From an uncultured Sutterella sp. (GTDB lineage: Bacteria; Pseudomonadota; Gammaproteobacteria; Burkholderiales; Burkholderiaceae_F), in assembly GCA_934249275.1 (NCBI GenBank), contig CAKQKT010000051.1:1-13844 (forward strand): 13,844 nt of DNA, given 5' to 3'. This document shows positions 1 to 7,090 of this stretch, one piece after another. Numbering within the stretch: position 1 is the first letter of the stretch; every line of letters starts with the position of its first letter. The notes beneath the pieces are model-generated. The model was not told where the DNA came from. It saw nothing but the letters and a program-made list of their open reading frames with translations, and did not search any database. The position numbers were made by a program, and so were the translations under genes.

Positions 1-720
1 GTTGAGGCCGTGCTGAACGTTGCGAACGACGTCAACCGGATTGGAGGCACGGTTGAACTTGGCGCCCTCGACCTTGTCGCCCATGTAGGCCCAGTCGAGC
101 ATCAGGTCGGTCGACTTGCAGGACCAGCACACGCCGTTGGCGGCAGCGGCCGTGCCCGGCTTGTGGGCCTTCTGAGTGTTGTTGTCGGGATAGTTGTCCT
201 TGAGGATGTCCCAGGCCTTGTAGGACTTGCCGCCTTCGAGCGTCGTGTAGAGCCAGCCGTCCTTGGCTTCGAAGCGGCCGCCGAACGCACGGTCGACGAT
301 GAACTGGTCGATCGCCATGAACGTGTGGGCGCGCGGAAGGTCATGCTCCTTCGTGAAGCCGTGGCCGCCGAGAGCGCGGTCAAAGAACGGATCGGGCGCC
401 GGACCGTTGGCAGCCTTCTTCGACTGGCGGGCCGGACGGTCGGAAGCCATGAAGGCCGTCTTGTACTGGTCCTGATGGCAGGCGCCGCACTGGGCCGGGT
501 ACATATTGACGGCGGGACGCTTCTTCATGTCCTTGAGGTGAGCTTCGGTGCCGGTATGGCACGTCGCGCAGGACAGATCCTTGTGGGCGGCGCCCGCATG
601 ATCCTTGGCGACGTTCGAGTGGCAGGCCGCGCACTGATTGTCGGCCGCCTGAGCCGGCGCACCCGCGAGAAGGCCGAGAAGCGCAAGCGCCGCAGCAACG
701 GGAGTCAGTTGTTTATGCAT
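1..720 (-). CDS. Multiheme cytochrome c, NrfA/octaheme nitrite reductase-like (C-terminus outside window)
   Basis: This is the N-terminal 240 residues of an exported c-type cytochrome; the gene runs off the left edge. A Sec signal peptide is seen (basic start MHKQ, hydrophobic core, AQA cleavage site near residue 25). Heme-attachment motifs follow: CAACH at 30-34, CATCH at 51-55, CGACH at 78-82 and CWSCK at 198-202. Lysine replacing histidine in CXXCK is the known mark of the catalytic heme of pentaheme NrfA and of octaheme nitrite reductases. Three ordinary hemes before the CXXCK heme is the octaheme order (catalytic heme fourth) rather than the NrfA order (catalytic heme first). The likely role is periplasmic reduction of nitrite, hydroxylamine or a sulfur oxyanion; which one is not decidable from this fragment. 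A Shine-Dalgarno AGGAG (729-733) lies 8 bases before the ATG and supports the start. Its terminator and any partner genes lie outside the window. Confidence 0.88.
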   Translation of the reverse strand, partial: MHKQLTPVAAALALLGLLAGAPAQAADNQCAACHSNVAKDHAGAAHKDLSCATCHTGTEAHLKDMKKRPAVNMYPAQCGACHQDQYKTAFMASDRPARQSKKAANGPAPDPFFDRALGGHGFTKEHDLPRAHTFMAIDQFIVDRAFGGRFEAKDGWLYTTLEGGKSYKAWDILKDNYPDNNTQKAHKPGTAAAANGVCWSCKSTDLMLDWAYMGDKVEGAKFNRASNPVDVVRNVQHGLN

Positions 721-811
721 GGTTGTATCTCCTGTGACAAGGCCGTCGCTCGGGGTTGGCGCGGTCCTTATCTTTTACAAAAGTTTAGGTTTGCTTAAAC
801 AATTCTTAAAT

Positions 812-834
812 CCCTCCATGGTGATGGTGGAGGG
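812..834. repeat. Inverted repeat upstream of the multiheme cytochrome gene
   Basis: Arms CCCTCCA (812-818) and TGGAGGG (828-834) are perfect inverted repeats separated by 9 bases. They sit about 95 bases upstream of the cytochrome start, beside an AT-rich stretch (772-811) that probably holds its promoter. No hexamer pair there is good enough to call. The arms could be an operator or an mRNA hairpin. Nothing else stands out between 721 and 948, and no small gene is seen. Confidence 0.4.
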
Positions 835-948
835 TAATTCCCAAGAACCACGAAAATAACTGCGGCAGAAGGGGCTCGCGCATATACCTCCAAAGAGGCA
901 TCTCCATGGTGACGTTCACCCACCCCAAAAACCACCCCCTTCGGCACC

Positions 949-983
949 AAAAAGCCCGCTGGCGCAAACGTGCGCAGGCGGGC
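949..983 (-). terminator. Rho-independent terminator of the symporter gene
   Basis: Read on the minus strand, arms of 13 bases (971-983 with 954-966, one G-A mismatch and one wobble) close a 4-base loop and are followed directly by a run of five T (949-953). It begins 33 bases past the stop codon of the minus-strand symporter gene and ends that transcript before the cytochrome promoter region. Confidence 0.88.
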
Positions 984-1015
984 CTCAATCAAGGATTCGA
1001 GCGATCAGCCGGAAA

Positions 1016-2446
1016 TCAACACTGTTCGATTTCCTCATCCTTGTGGCGCGGCCAGCAGAGGATGCCCTTGGTGCTCGGCATCACCTTCGGATCGAATTCC
1101 GGATTGGCGATGCCGCGCTTCTTCTGGCCGATGTAGTCGTCGAGCGCGATGAAGGCGAACTTGCCCAGGAGCAGGATGGCGACAAGGTTGACGATGGCCA
1201 TGAGCGCCATGAAGAGGTCGGCGAGGTTCCAGACGAGGCCGAGCGAGGCGACGGAGCCGAGATAGACCATCATCACGACGAAGGCGCGGTAGATCCACAG
1301 CGCGGCCGAATGACGGCTGATGAAGTCCATGTTGATTTCGCCGTAGAAGTAGTTGCCGATGATGGAGCTGAAGGCGAAGAAGAGAACCGTGACGCTCATG
1401 AAGGCATTCGTCCATTCGCCGAGCTGGCCGGAGAGCGTCTGCTGGATGAGCGCAATGCCGGTCTTGCCGGAGTCGGCCCAGCCCGGGGTGAGCAGAACGA
1501 GCATGGCGGAGGCCGTGCACACGATCAGCGTGTCGAAGTAGACGCCGAGGGCCTGAACGAGACCCTGCTTGGCGGGATGGGTTGCGTCGGCCGTGGCGGC
1601 GGCGTTCGGAACCGCACCCATGCCGGCCTCGTTGGAGAAGAGGCCGCGCTTGATGCCGGTCATGAGAGCCATGCCGAAGCCGGCGCCGAGAACGGCGTCG
1701 AAGTCGAAGGCGCAGCGCAAGACGGTGGAGAGCACTTCGGGAAGAAGAGAGATGTTCATCACCGTGACGGAAAGCGCCACGAGGATGTAGGCGCCGGCCA
1801 TGACCGGAACCATCACGCCGACCACCTTGGCGATGCGGTTGAGGCCGCCGAAGATCACGAGAGCCGTGACGGCGGCGATGGCGAAGCCGGTCGCCTGCGT
1901 GTCAAAGCCGAACGAAGCCTGCATGGAGAGGCTGATCGTATTGGCCTGAACGGAGTTGAAGATCAGGCCGTAGGTGACGGCGAGCAAAACGGCAAAGACG
2001 GACGCAAAGAACGAGGAGCCGAGCACGTTGCCGATGTAGTAGGCCGGGCCGCCCACGAAGCCGCCGCCCTTGCGCGGGGCCTTGTAGATCTGGGCGAGCG
2101 TGGATTCGACGAAGCCCGAGGCGGCGCCGATCGTGGCGATGACCCACATCCAGAAGACGGCGCCCGGGCCGCCCGTGGCAACCGCGATGGCAATGCCGGC
2201 GATGTTGCCGACGCCGACGCGGGAGGCGGTCGACACGCAGAAGGCCTGGAAGGTCGAAATATGGCCCTCGCGCGGCTTGGCGCCGGCGCCTTCCGTCATC
2301 AGGCGGAACATCTCGGGAAGGCAGCGGATCTGAACGAAGCGCGTGCGGATCGTGAACCACAAGCCGATGCCGATGAGCATCACGATGAGAACGTATGACC
2401 ACAAATAATTGTTGATCACACCGACAATGTCATTGAGCCAATTCAT
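1016..2446 (-). CDS. Alanine/glycine:sodium symporter (AGCS family)
   Basis: A 476-residue inner-membrane carrier that would import alanine or glycine, or a related small amino acid, with Na+. Family signatures are clear: a segment at about 66-102 with the RVGVGNIAG core (76-84) and GGPGAVFW; GGPAYYIG at 132-139; and further on NEAGMGAVPNAAATAD followed by HPAKQG. Many hydrophobic segments fit the family's roughly 10-11 helices, and the length is normal. The start is supported by AAGGA about 8 bases upstream. The gene stands alone: a terminator lies 33 bases downstream and a probable promoter about 150 bases upstream. Substrate choice within the family cannot be read from the sequence. Confidence 0.95.
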   Translation of the reverse strand: MNWLNDIVGVINNYLWSYVLIVMLIGIGLWFTIRTRFVQIRCLPEMFRLMTEGAGAKPREGHISTFQAFCVSTASRVGVGNIAGIAIAVATGGPGAVFWMWVIATIGAASGFVESTLAQIYKAPRKGGGFVGGPAYYIGNVLGSSFFASVFAVLLAVTYGLIFNSVQANTISLSMQASFGFDTQATGFAIAAVTALVIFGGLNRIAKVVGVMVPVMAGAYILVALSVTVMNISLLPEVLSTVLRCAFDFDAVLGAGFGMALMTGIKRGLFSNEAGMGAVPNAAATADATHPAKQGLVQALGVYFDTLIVCTASAMLVLLTPGWADSGKTGIALIQQTLSGQLGEWTNAFMSVTVLFFAFSSIIGNYFYGEINMDFISRHSAALWIYRAFVVMMVYLGSVASLGLVWNLADLFMALMAIVNLVAILLLGKFAFIALDDYIGQKKRGIANPEFDPKVMPSTKGILCWPRHKDEEIEQC

Positions 2447-2549
2447 GTAGAAATATCCTTCTCGGTCTTTTCATTTGTTCAGGTGTTTTTCGTCAACGGC
2501 CGAAATTCGAGCTCCTGCACGAGCATTGGACAGATCAACCGAAAATACG

Positions 2550-2575
2550 ACGGACGGAGCGGGGGACAGGTCCGT
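2550..2575 (-). repeat. Inverted repeat in the leader of the symporter mRNA
   Basis: Arms ACGGAC (2550-2555) and GTCCGT (2570-2575) are perfect, with a 14-base G-rich loop on the plus strand (C-rich in the RNA). It lies inside the predicted leader of about 145 bases between the candidate promoter and the symporter start. I looked for a glycine-riboswitch core because of the gene's substrate and did not find one. The rest of 2447-2681 shows no small gene. Confidence 0.35.
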
Positions 2576-2597
2576 GTTTTCTAAAAACGATTTTTTG

Positions 2598-2627
2598 ATT
2601 GTAACAAACCGTTTGGCCTTGCGGCAA
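2598..2627 (-). promoter_or_regulatory. Probable sigma-70 promoter of the symporter gene
   Basis: On the minus strand a -35-like TTGCCG (2622-2627) and a -10-like TACAAT (2598-2603) are 18 bases apart in an AT-rich stretch. Transcription would start near 2590, giving a leader of about 145 bases before the symporter ATG. It also lies just beyond the 3' end of rnfH, so the two genes are probably transcribed separately. Confidence 0.5.
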
Positions 2628-2681
2628 AAGAGCGCCGGTCTTTATCAACTTCATCAGCGGCCTCACAGCCGCTGGGACGCC

Positions 2682-2996
2682 TTACTGTTGCTTCACGAGA
2701 CGGCGGCGTCCTCCATGGCGGCCGCAGGTGACGACGCGAACGTCGCCCTGGCTTTCGGCACGGGCCTTGCGAACAAGCTTCGGATCGCAGACAAGCGCAC
2801 CCGCAACCTCGAGCCGGTCACCGTCATGAAGAACCGTCGTCCCGTCGATGCGGCGGCCGAAAACGGCAAGCCCGGCCCCCTGCGAAAGCTTTTCTCCCGA
2901 GAGCGCGAGCACCGCTTCCGCGGACGCCCCCTCCTCTGCCTCGACGGTCTTCGCCGTCACTCCGTTCTCATTCACAAACAACACTTCCACATGCAT
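2682..2996 (-). CDS. rnfH: RnfH family ubiquitin-like protein
   Basis: A 104-residue beta-grasp protein of the RnfH/UPF0125 family. The family features are visible: MHVEVLFVNENG at the start, a FGRRID segment near residue 46, LHDGDRLEVAGAL, then the conserved DPK plus basic residues (about 71-77). The tail from about residue 85 is basic and not characteristic. Family function is poorly defined; in other proteobacteria it lies beside ratA and divergent from smpB. The divergent smpB is present here, but ratA is not next to it. AAAGG sits 7 bases before the ATG. No T-rich terminator is seen; an inverted repeat (2655-2661 with 2668-2674) lies just past the stop but lacks a T tract. Confidence 0.88.
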   Translation of the reverse strand: MHVEVLFVNENGVTAKTVEAEEGASAEAVLALSGEKLSQGAGLAVFGRRIDGTTVLHDGDRLEVAGALVCDPKLVRKARAESQGDVRVVTCGRHGGRRRLVKQQ

Positions 2997-3062
2997 GTTT
3001 CAACCTTTACATAAACCGTGCGCAGCAGGGCCGTAAAGGCTAATGCAGCGCCAAAAAAACCT

Positions 3063-3092
3063 TACAATATTAGATTACAGTGCAATTTGCAC
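3063..3092 (+). promoter_or_regulatory. Candidate smpB promoter -10 with adjacent palindrome
   Basis: TACAAT (3063-3068) is a good -10 match about 95 bases before smpB, but no convincing -35 lies 16-18 bases upstream. Directly downstream is a perfect palindrome, GTGCAA-T-TTGCAC (3080-3092), where a repressor would overlap the start of transcription. Both are inferred from sequence only. Confidence 0.35.
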
Positions 3093-3152
3093 GAACCGGA
3101 CGCCTGCCGTACGACAGCAACTCAAAAAGAATCAAAAAAACAGAATATTAGA
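3066..3152 (+). repeat. Nine-base direct repeat flanking the smpB leader
   Basis: AATATTAGA occurs at 3066-3074, overlapping the candidate -10, and again at 3144-3152, just before the smpB start. The copies are 78 bases apart. In an AT-rich leader this may be chance. Confidence 0.3.
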
Positions 3153-3160
3153 GACAAATC

Positions 3161-3628
3161 ATGGCACTCATTCAGAACAAGCGCGCCCGCCACGACTACG
3201 CGATCGAAGAAAAGTTCGAGGCCGGCATCGTGCTTCAGGGCTGGGAAGTGAAGAGCGTTCGCGCCTCCCGCGCCCAGATCAATCTCGCGCATATCTACGT
3301 GCGCGACGGCGAGCTCTTTCTCTGCAACGCGCACATGACGCCCGCGGACCAGGCCTGCACCCACGTGACGCTCGAATCGAACCGCACGCGCAAGCTTCTC
3401 ATGCACCGCCGCGAAATCATGAAGCTCATCGGCAAGACCGAACGCGCCGGCTACACGCTCGTGCCGCTCGACCTGCACTTCACGCGCGGCCGCGTCAAGG
3501 TGACCGTTGCGCTCGCTCGAGGCATGCGCGAATTCGAAAAGCGCGCCGACCAGAGCAAGAAGGACTGGAAGCGCGAGCAGGAACGCATCATGAAGAAGGA
3601 TGCGCACGGCCGCCACGTCATCGAATAA
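3161..3628 (+). CDS. smpB: SsrA-binding protein SmpB
   Basis: A 155-residue cytosolic RNA-binding protein that escorts tmRNA to stalled ribosomes for trans-translation. The family hallmarks are plain: NKRARHDYAIEEKFEAG (6-22), the GWEVKSVR segment (about 27-34), a central RKLLMHRREI stretch (about 77-86), and a basic C-terminal tail (KKDWKREQERIMKK) that enters the ribosomal A site. Length is normal. The start is the ATG before ALIQNKRARHDY, which matches the family N-terminus; its ribosome-binding site is weak (GAGA). It is divergent from rnfH, as in many proteobacteria. The nitrogenase-like operon begins 86 bases downstream on the same strand with no terminator between, so read-through is possible. 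Confidence 0.97.
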   Translation: MALIQNKRARHDYAIEEKFEAGIVLQGWEVKSVRASRAQINLAHIYVRDGELFLCNAHMTPADQACTHVTLESNRTRKLLMHRREIMKLIGKTERAGYTLVPLDLHFTRGRVKVTVALARGMREFEKRADQSKKDWKREQERIMKKDAHGRHVIE

Positions 3629-3656
3629 GCCCCTGCAGACAGGCAGCGCGGCGCGG

Positions 3657-3679
3657 CGCGTGCTCGCGACATGCACGCG
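3657..3679 (+). repeat. GC-rich stem-loop between smpB and the nitrogenase-like genes
   Basis: Perfect arms CGCGTGC (3657-3663) and GCACGCG (3673-3679) enclose a 9-base loop. No T tract follows, so it is not a canonical terminator. It could stabilise or separate the smpB message from the downstream operon, or mask an upstream ATG at 3682. Confidence 0.45.
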
Positions 3680-3714
3680 TCATGAACCAACACAACACCG
3701 GGATTTCCATCCAT

Positions 3715-4578
3715 ATGCCTACCCTTGATTCACCGACGCTTGATACGGTTTTCTTCGACTACGACCGGAAGCCTCTTTCCCGTCATCCGATGACCTGCCT
3801 TGCGATCTACGGCAAGGGCGGCATCGGCAAGTCCACCACCGCGGCGAACGTTGCGCTTGCGCTGGCGCAGGACGGCAGGCGCGTCATGCTGATCGGCTGC
3901 GATCCGAAGGCCGATTCGACGTCCCTGCTTCGCGGCGGCGCCAGGATCGAAACCGTGCTATCCCTTCTGCGCACCCGCCACAGATCCGAACTCAAGCTTG
4001 AGGAAATGGTGGTCGAGGGCAAGGGCGGCGTTCTCTGCGTCGAAGCGGGCGGCCCCCGCCCGGGCGTGGGCTGCGCCGGCCGCGGCATCATCGCCGCCTT
4101 CGAGGCCCTCAAGGCTCAGGACGCCTTCAACATCCTTCGTCCCGACGTCGTGATCTTCGACGTCCTGGGCGACGTCGTCTGCGGCGGCTTTGCCATGCCG
4201 ATCCGCGACGGCTGGGCGAAGAACGTCTTCATCATCACCTCCGGCGAAAACATGGCGATCCATGCGGCCGCCAACATTGCCATGGCGGTCGAGACCTTCG
4301 CCGAACGCGGCTACGCACGTCTCGGCGGCATCATTCTCAATGCGCGCGACGTACCCCGCGAGAATGAAAAGGTCGAAGAGCTCGCCTCCGACCTCAAGAC
4401 AGCCATTGTGGGCCGCCTGCCCCGCTCGGCCGAAGTTCAGGAAGCCGACGCACTCGGACTCACCGTCCTCGAGCATGCGCCGTCGTCCGCCATGGCCGAC
4501 CGCTACCGCGAGCTTGCGCGCAGCCTCATCAAGGCCTGCGCCAGCTCCGCCTCAACCGCCGGCGGCTTCAAGTTCTGA
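3715..4578 (+). CDS. NifH-like iron protein of a nitrogenase-like system
   Basis: A 287-residue P-loop ATPase of the NifH/BchL/CfbC superfamily. As a homodimer with one shared [4Fe-4S] cluster it would feed electrons to the component-1 partners encoded next. Visible are the P-loop GKGGIGKST (33-41), switch I CDPKADST (62-69), the cluster cysteines C120 (in PGVGCAGRG) and C156 (in DVVCGGFAMP), and R123, equivalent to the arginine ADP-ribosylated in nitrogenase NifH. The middle is close to true NifH; the C-terminal part is more divergent and the NifH tail is missing. The start is uncertain: ATG 3682 and 3715 have poor ribosome sites, while ATG 3790 (MTCLAIYGKGG) matches where NifH usually begins but also lacks one. 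I chose 3715 because GGGAT lies 10 bases before it. The D-like gene follows after 8 bases. Confidence 0.93.
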   Translation: MPTLDSPTLDTVFFDYDRKPLSRHPMTCLAIYGKGGIGKSTTAANVALALAQDGRRVMLIGCDPKADSTSLLRGGARIETVLSLLRTRHRSELKLEEMVVEGKGGVLCVEAGGPRPGVGCAGRGIIAAFEALKAQDAFNILRPDVVIFDVLGDVVCGGFAMPIRDGWAKNVFIITSGENMAIHAAANIAMAVETFAERGYARLGGIILNARDVPRENEKVEELASDLKTAIVGRLPRSAEVQEADALGLTVLEHAPSSAMADRYRELARSLIKACASSASTAGGFKF

Positions 4579-4586
4579 GGAGAGCC

Positions 4587-5924
4587 ATGTTCAAGCTCTT
4601 TGCCCATACGCCCGAAAACGTCATTCCGGCGCCGAGCGTCAAGCTCGCCGAGGCGCAGTGGCCTGTGCCCTTCAAGCAGAGCCTCGAATACTCGCCTCCC
4701 GCACGAGGTCCCTGGACCATCGTGCATGTCGGCATGCTCGTTCCCGAATGCCACGAGATCTTCGTCTGCGCGCAGGGCTGCCTGCGCGGCGTCGTGCTCT
4801 CGGCGGCCGAGCTCGGCCTCCAGCGCCGCTTCTCCACGATCACCGTGACCGAAGAGCACCTGCGCGACGGACAGCTTGAGGACACGATCATCGAGGGCGT
4901 CACCCACATCATCGAGCGGCTGCCGAAGCATCCGCCCGCCGTTCTCATCTACTCGAGCTGCCTGCACCACTTTGCAAGCGCCGACATCGGATGGTGCTAC
5001 CGCAAGCTTTCCGAAGCGTTCCCGGACATCGTCTTCACCGACTGCTACATGACGCCGACGCTTCGCAAGAGCGAAATGCCGCCCGACAACAAGATGCGCC
5101 GCCAGCTCTATCACGGTCTCAAGCCCGCGGACGCGCCCAAGGGCGGCCTGCTCGTTGCAGGCTCTCTCGAGGCCTTCGGTCCCGAGAGCGACTTCGCGCG
5201 CGCGGCTCACGCAGCCGGCGTGCCGTTCTTCGAGCTTCCGGGCATGACGAAGTACGAGGAATACCGCCGCATGGCGCATGCGCGCTGGGTCGTCACGGTC
5301 AATCCGGCGGCCGCTCAGGCCGGCAAGTTCCTTGCCGAGCGGCACGGCATGCGGCACCTGCAGCTTCTTCTCGACTACAACGAACAGCGCATCGACGAGT
5401 CGCTCAGGACGCTTGCCGACCTGACGAACATTCCGCTCTGGGACACCACCGCCGAGAAATCGGCGGCCCGCACCGCGCTTGCTCAGGCGACCGCCGCGCT
5501 CGACGGCCGTCCCGTCGCGATCTGCCAGACGGCGACGACGCGTCCGGTGGCGCTTGCCCGCCGCCTTGTCGAATCCGGCATCCGCGTCACGGACCTTTAC
5601 TGCGACAGCTTCCTGCCGGCGGACAAGACCGATTTTGAAATTCTCCGCAAGAAGGCGCCCGGCATCGTCGTGCATCCGACGATCGTGCCGGAGATGCGCT
5701 TTGCCGCTCCCGCCGCCAAGCGCGACGACATCGTCGCCATCGGCCAGAAAGCCGCCTTCTACACGGGGGCAACCCACATGCTCAACATGCTCGAAGGCGG
5801 CCCATGGTGGGGCCACGGCGGCGTAAGAAGCCTTGCGCTCGCCCTCGCGGCCGCCGCTCGCGAGCCCGTCGACGTCGACCGCATCATCAGCGTCAAGGGA
5901 TATGGGTGCAACGGATGTTGCTAG
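4587..5924 (+). CDS. Nitrogenase component 1-like subunit, NifD/NifE-type
   Basis: A 445-residue protein of the nitrogenase component-1 (oxidoreductase) superfamily, taken as the alpha-like partner. GGAGAG (4579-4584) fits its start. N-terminal cysteines C55, C61, C65 (PECHEIFVCAQGCLRG) and C125 (YSSCLHHFASADIG) are the candidate ligands of a P-cluster-like or [4Fe-4S] cluster. The family C-terminal signature is seen as GQKAAFYTGATHMLNMLEGG (386-405), followed by PWWGHGG. I find no cysteine where NifD Cys275 would lie (WVVTVNP, 234-240) and no clear counterpart of NifD His442, so a FeMo-co-like cofactor held the same way is unlikely. The protein ends in GYGCNGCC, with cysteines at 441, 444 and 445. 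Lengths and motifs do not identify it as BchN, CfbD or MarD. Which subunit is alpha-like is my inference from gene order and cysteine pattern. Confidence 0.9.
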   Translation: MFKLFAHTPENVIPAPSVKLAEAQWPVPFKQSLEYSPPARGPWTIVHVGMLVPECHEIFVCAQGCLRGVVLSAAELGLQRRFSTITVTEEHLRDGQLEDTIIEGVTHIIERLPKHPPAVLIYSSCLHHFASADIGWCYRKLSEAFPDIVFTDCYMTPTLRKSEMPPDNKMRRQLYHGLKPADAPKGGLLVAGSLEAFGPESDFARAAHAAGVPFFELPGMTKYEEYRRMAHARWVVTVNPAAAQAGKFLAERHGMRHLQLLLDYNEQRIDESLRTLADLTNIPLWDTTAEKSAARTALAQATAALDGRPVAICQTATTRPVALARRLVESGIRVTDLYCDSFLPADKTDFEILRKKAPGIVVHPTIVPEMRFAAPAAKRDDIVAIGQKAAFYTGATHMLNMLEGGPWWGHGGVRSLALALAAAAREPVDVDRIISVKGYGCNGCC

Positions 5925-7090
5925 ACTACACGCAAAGCTCCATGTCGACCTATACGGCCGACTGCTCGGGCGTCGCAAGCGCCCTTTACGAACTCGGCGG
6001 CATGACCGTCATCCACGACGCCTCGGGCTGCAATTCGACCTACACCACGCACGACGAGCCCCGATGGAACACGATGCCGTCGGCCGTCTACATTTCGGCG
6101 CTCACCGAAATGGACGCCGTGCTCGGCAACGACGCCCGCATCGTCGACGACATCGTCGAGACGGCCCGCAAGCTGACGCCCGCCTTCGTCGCGATCGCCG
6201 GCACGCCCATTCCCATGATGACGGGCGTCGACCTCAAGGGCATTGCGCGCCTCGTTGAAAGCCGCACCCGCATTCCGTCCTTCGCCGTTCCGACCAACTC
6301 CATGCGCGCCTACAGCGTCGGCTGCGCACAGGCCTGGATCGAGCTCTCCCGCCGATTCGTCGCGCCGAACAACGTTCGCGCAGGCTCCTTCGGGATCAAT
6401 CTTCTGGGCGTCACGCCCCTCGACTTCTCGACGGGCGGCATGCTCGAATCCCTGAGAGCGGCCGCCGCCAGGGCCGGCTACACGATCAACGCCTGCTGGG
6501 CGATGGGCGACAAGCTCGAAGTGCTGGCCAACACGGCCGCCGCCCGCGTCAACGTCGTCGTGAGCGCCTCGGGCCTCCCTCTCGCCCAGAGCTTCGAACG
6601 CGCCTTCGGCACGCCGTATGTCTGCGGCCTGCCCGTCGGCAGCCTTGCCTCGCGCTGGCACGCCGCCGTCGAATGGGCCGCCAAAAACCGCCGCAGCGTT
6701 TCGGCCGCCGACTTTCTCGGCGCCGACAGGGGCGGTTCGCGAACGGCCGTTCTCGGCGAACCGCTGGCGGCAGCCTGCACGGCTGCGGCCATCAACCTCG
6801 TTCACCCGGGAAGCTGCCGGGCGCTCTCTCCTCTGCCGTCGCTCGGCATCGATGCGCCGATCCTCGCCTCGAATCTTTCCGAGGACCTGCTTCGCGAAAC
6901 GCTCAGGGGCACCGAAGTGCTCGCCGCCGACCCGCTCTTCGACATCATTGCCGAAGAAGCCGGAGTAACCCGCACCGTCGCCTTCCCGCATGAAGCCTGC
7001 TCCGGCCGCATGTACCGAAACGAAATCGTCAACATCCTTGAACGCGCCTCCCTCGACGCGCTCGTCAACACTTTAACGGACGAATCATGA
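5915..7090 (+). CDS. Nitrogenase component 1-like subunit, NifK/NifN-type
   Basis: A 391-residue member of the same superfamily, probably forming a heterodimer or heterotetramer with the D-like protein. C17 (ADCSGVASALYELGG) and C39 (HDASGCNSTYTTHDEPRW) reproduce the pair of N-terminal cluster cysteines of NifK (C70 and C95), at 22 residues instead of 25. The third NifK cysteine has no counterpart: the matching region reads AGTPIPMMTGVD (95-106). The C-terminal half has two further Rossmann-like segments, and GEPLAAACTAAA near 281-292. The ATG at 5915 overlaps the end of the D-like gene by 10 bases, pointing to translational coupling; ATG 5942 is an alternative that starts just before the conserved region. 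A NifE/N-like or BchB-like label would be equally loose, so no symbol is given. Confidence 0.88.
   Translation: MLLDYTQSSMSTYTADCSGVASALYELGGMTVIHDASGCNSTYTTHDEPRWNTMPSAVYISALTEMDAVLGNDARIVDDIVETARKLTPAFVAIAGTPIPMMTGVDLKGIARLVESRTRIPSFAVPTNSMRAYSVGCAQAWIELSRRFVAPNNVRAGSFGINLLGVTPLDFSTGGMLESLRAAAARAGYTINACWAMGDKLEVLANTAAARVNVVVSASGLPLAQSFERAFGTPYVCGLPVGSLASRWHAAVEWAAKNRRSVSAADFLGADRGGSRTAVLGEPLAAACTAAAINLVHPGSCRALSPLPSLGIDAPILASNLSEDLLRETLRGTEVLAADPLFDIIAEEAGVTRTVAFPHEACSGRMYRNEIVNILERASLDALVNTLTDES

Noticed and set aside
784..805. FNR/ANR-type box upstream of the multiheme cytochrome
   Set aside because: TTG and CAA half-sites exist around the GTTTAAGC stretch but are 6 bases apart instead of 8, and lack the AT flanks of the consensus.
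2447..2597. Glycine riboswitch in the symporter leader
   Set aside because: The conserved aptamer core could not be found; only a 6-base inverted repeat is present.
2655..2674. Terminator after rnfH
   Set aside because: The arms pair well but no T run follows on the minus strand.
3715..7090. True nitrogen-fixation genes nifHDK
   Set aside because: D/K chains are shorter than NifD/NifK, lack recognisable FeMo-co ligands and a full P-cluster cysteine set, and no nif assembly genes are present.
3715..7090. Protochlorophyllide or chlorophyllide reductase (BchLNB/BchXYZ)
   Set aside because: No other bacteriochlorophyll gene is present, the K-like chain does not look like BchB/BchZ, and the neighbours are an importer.
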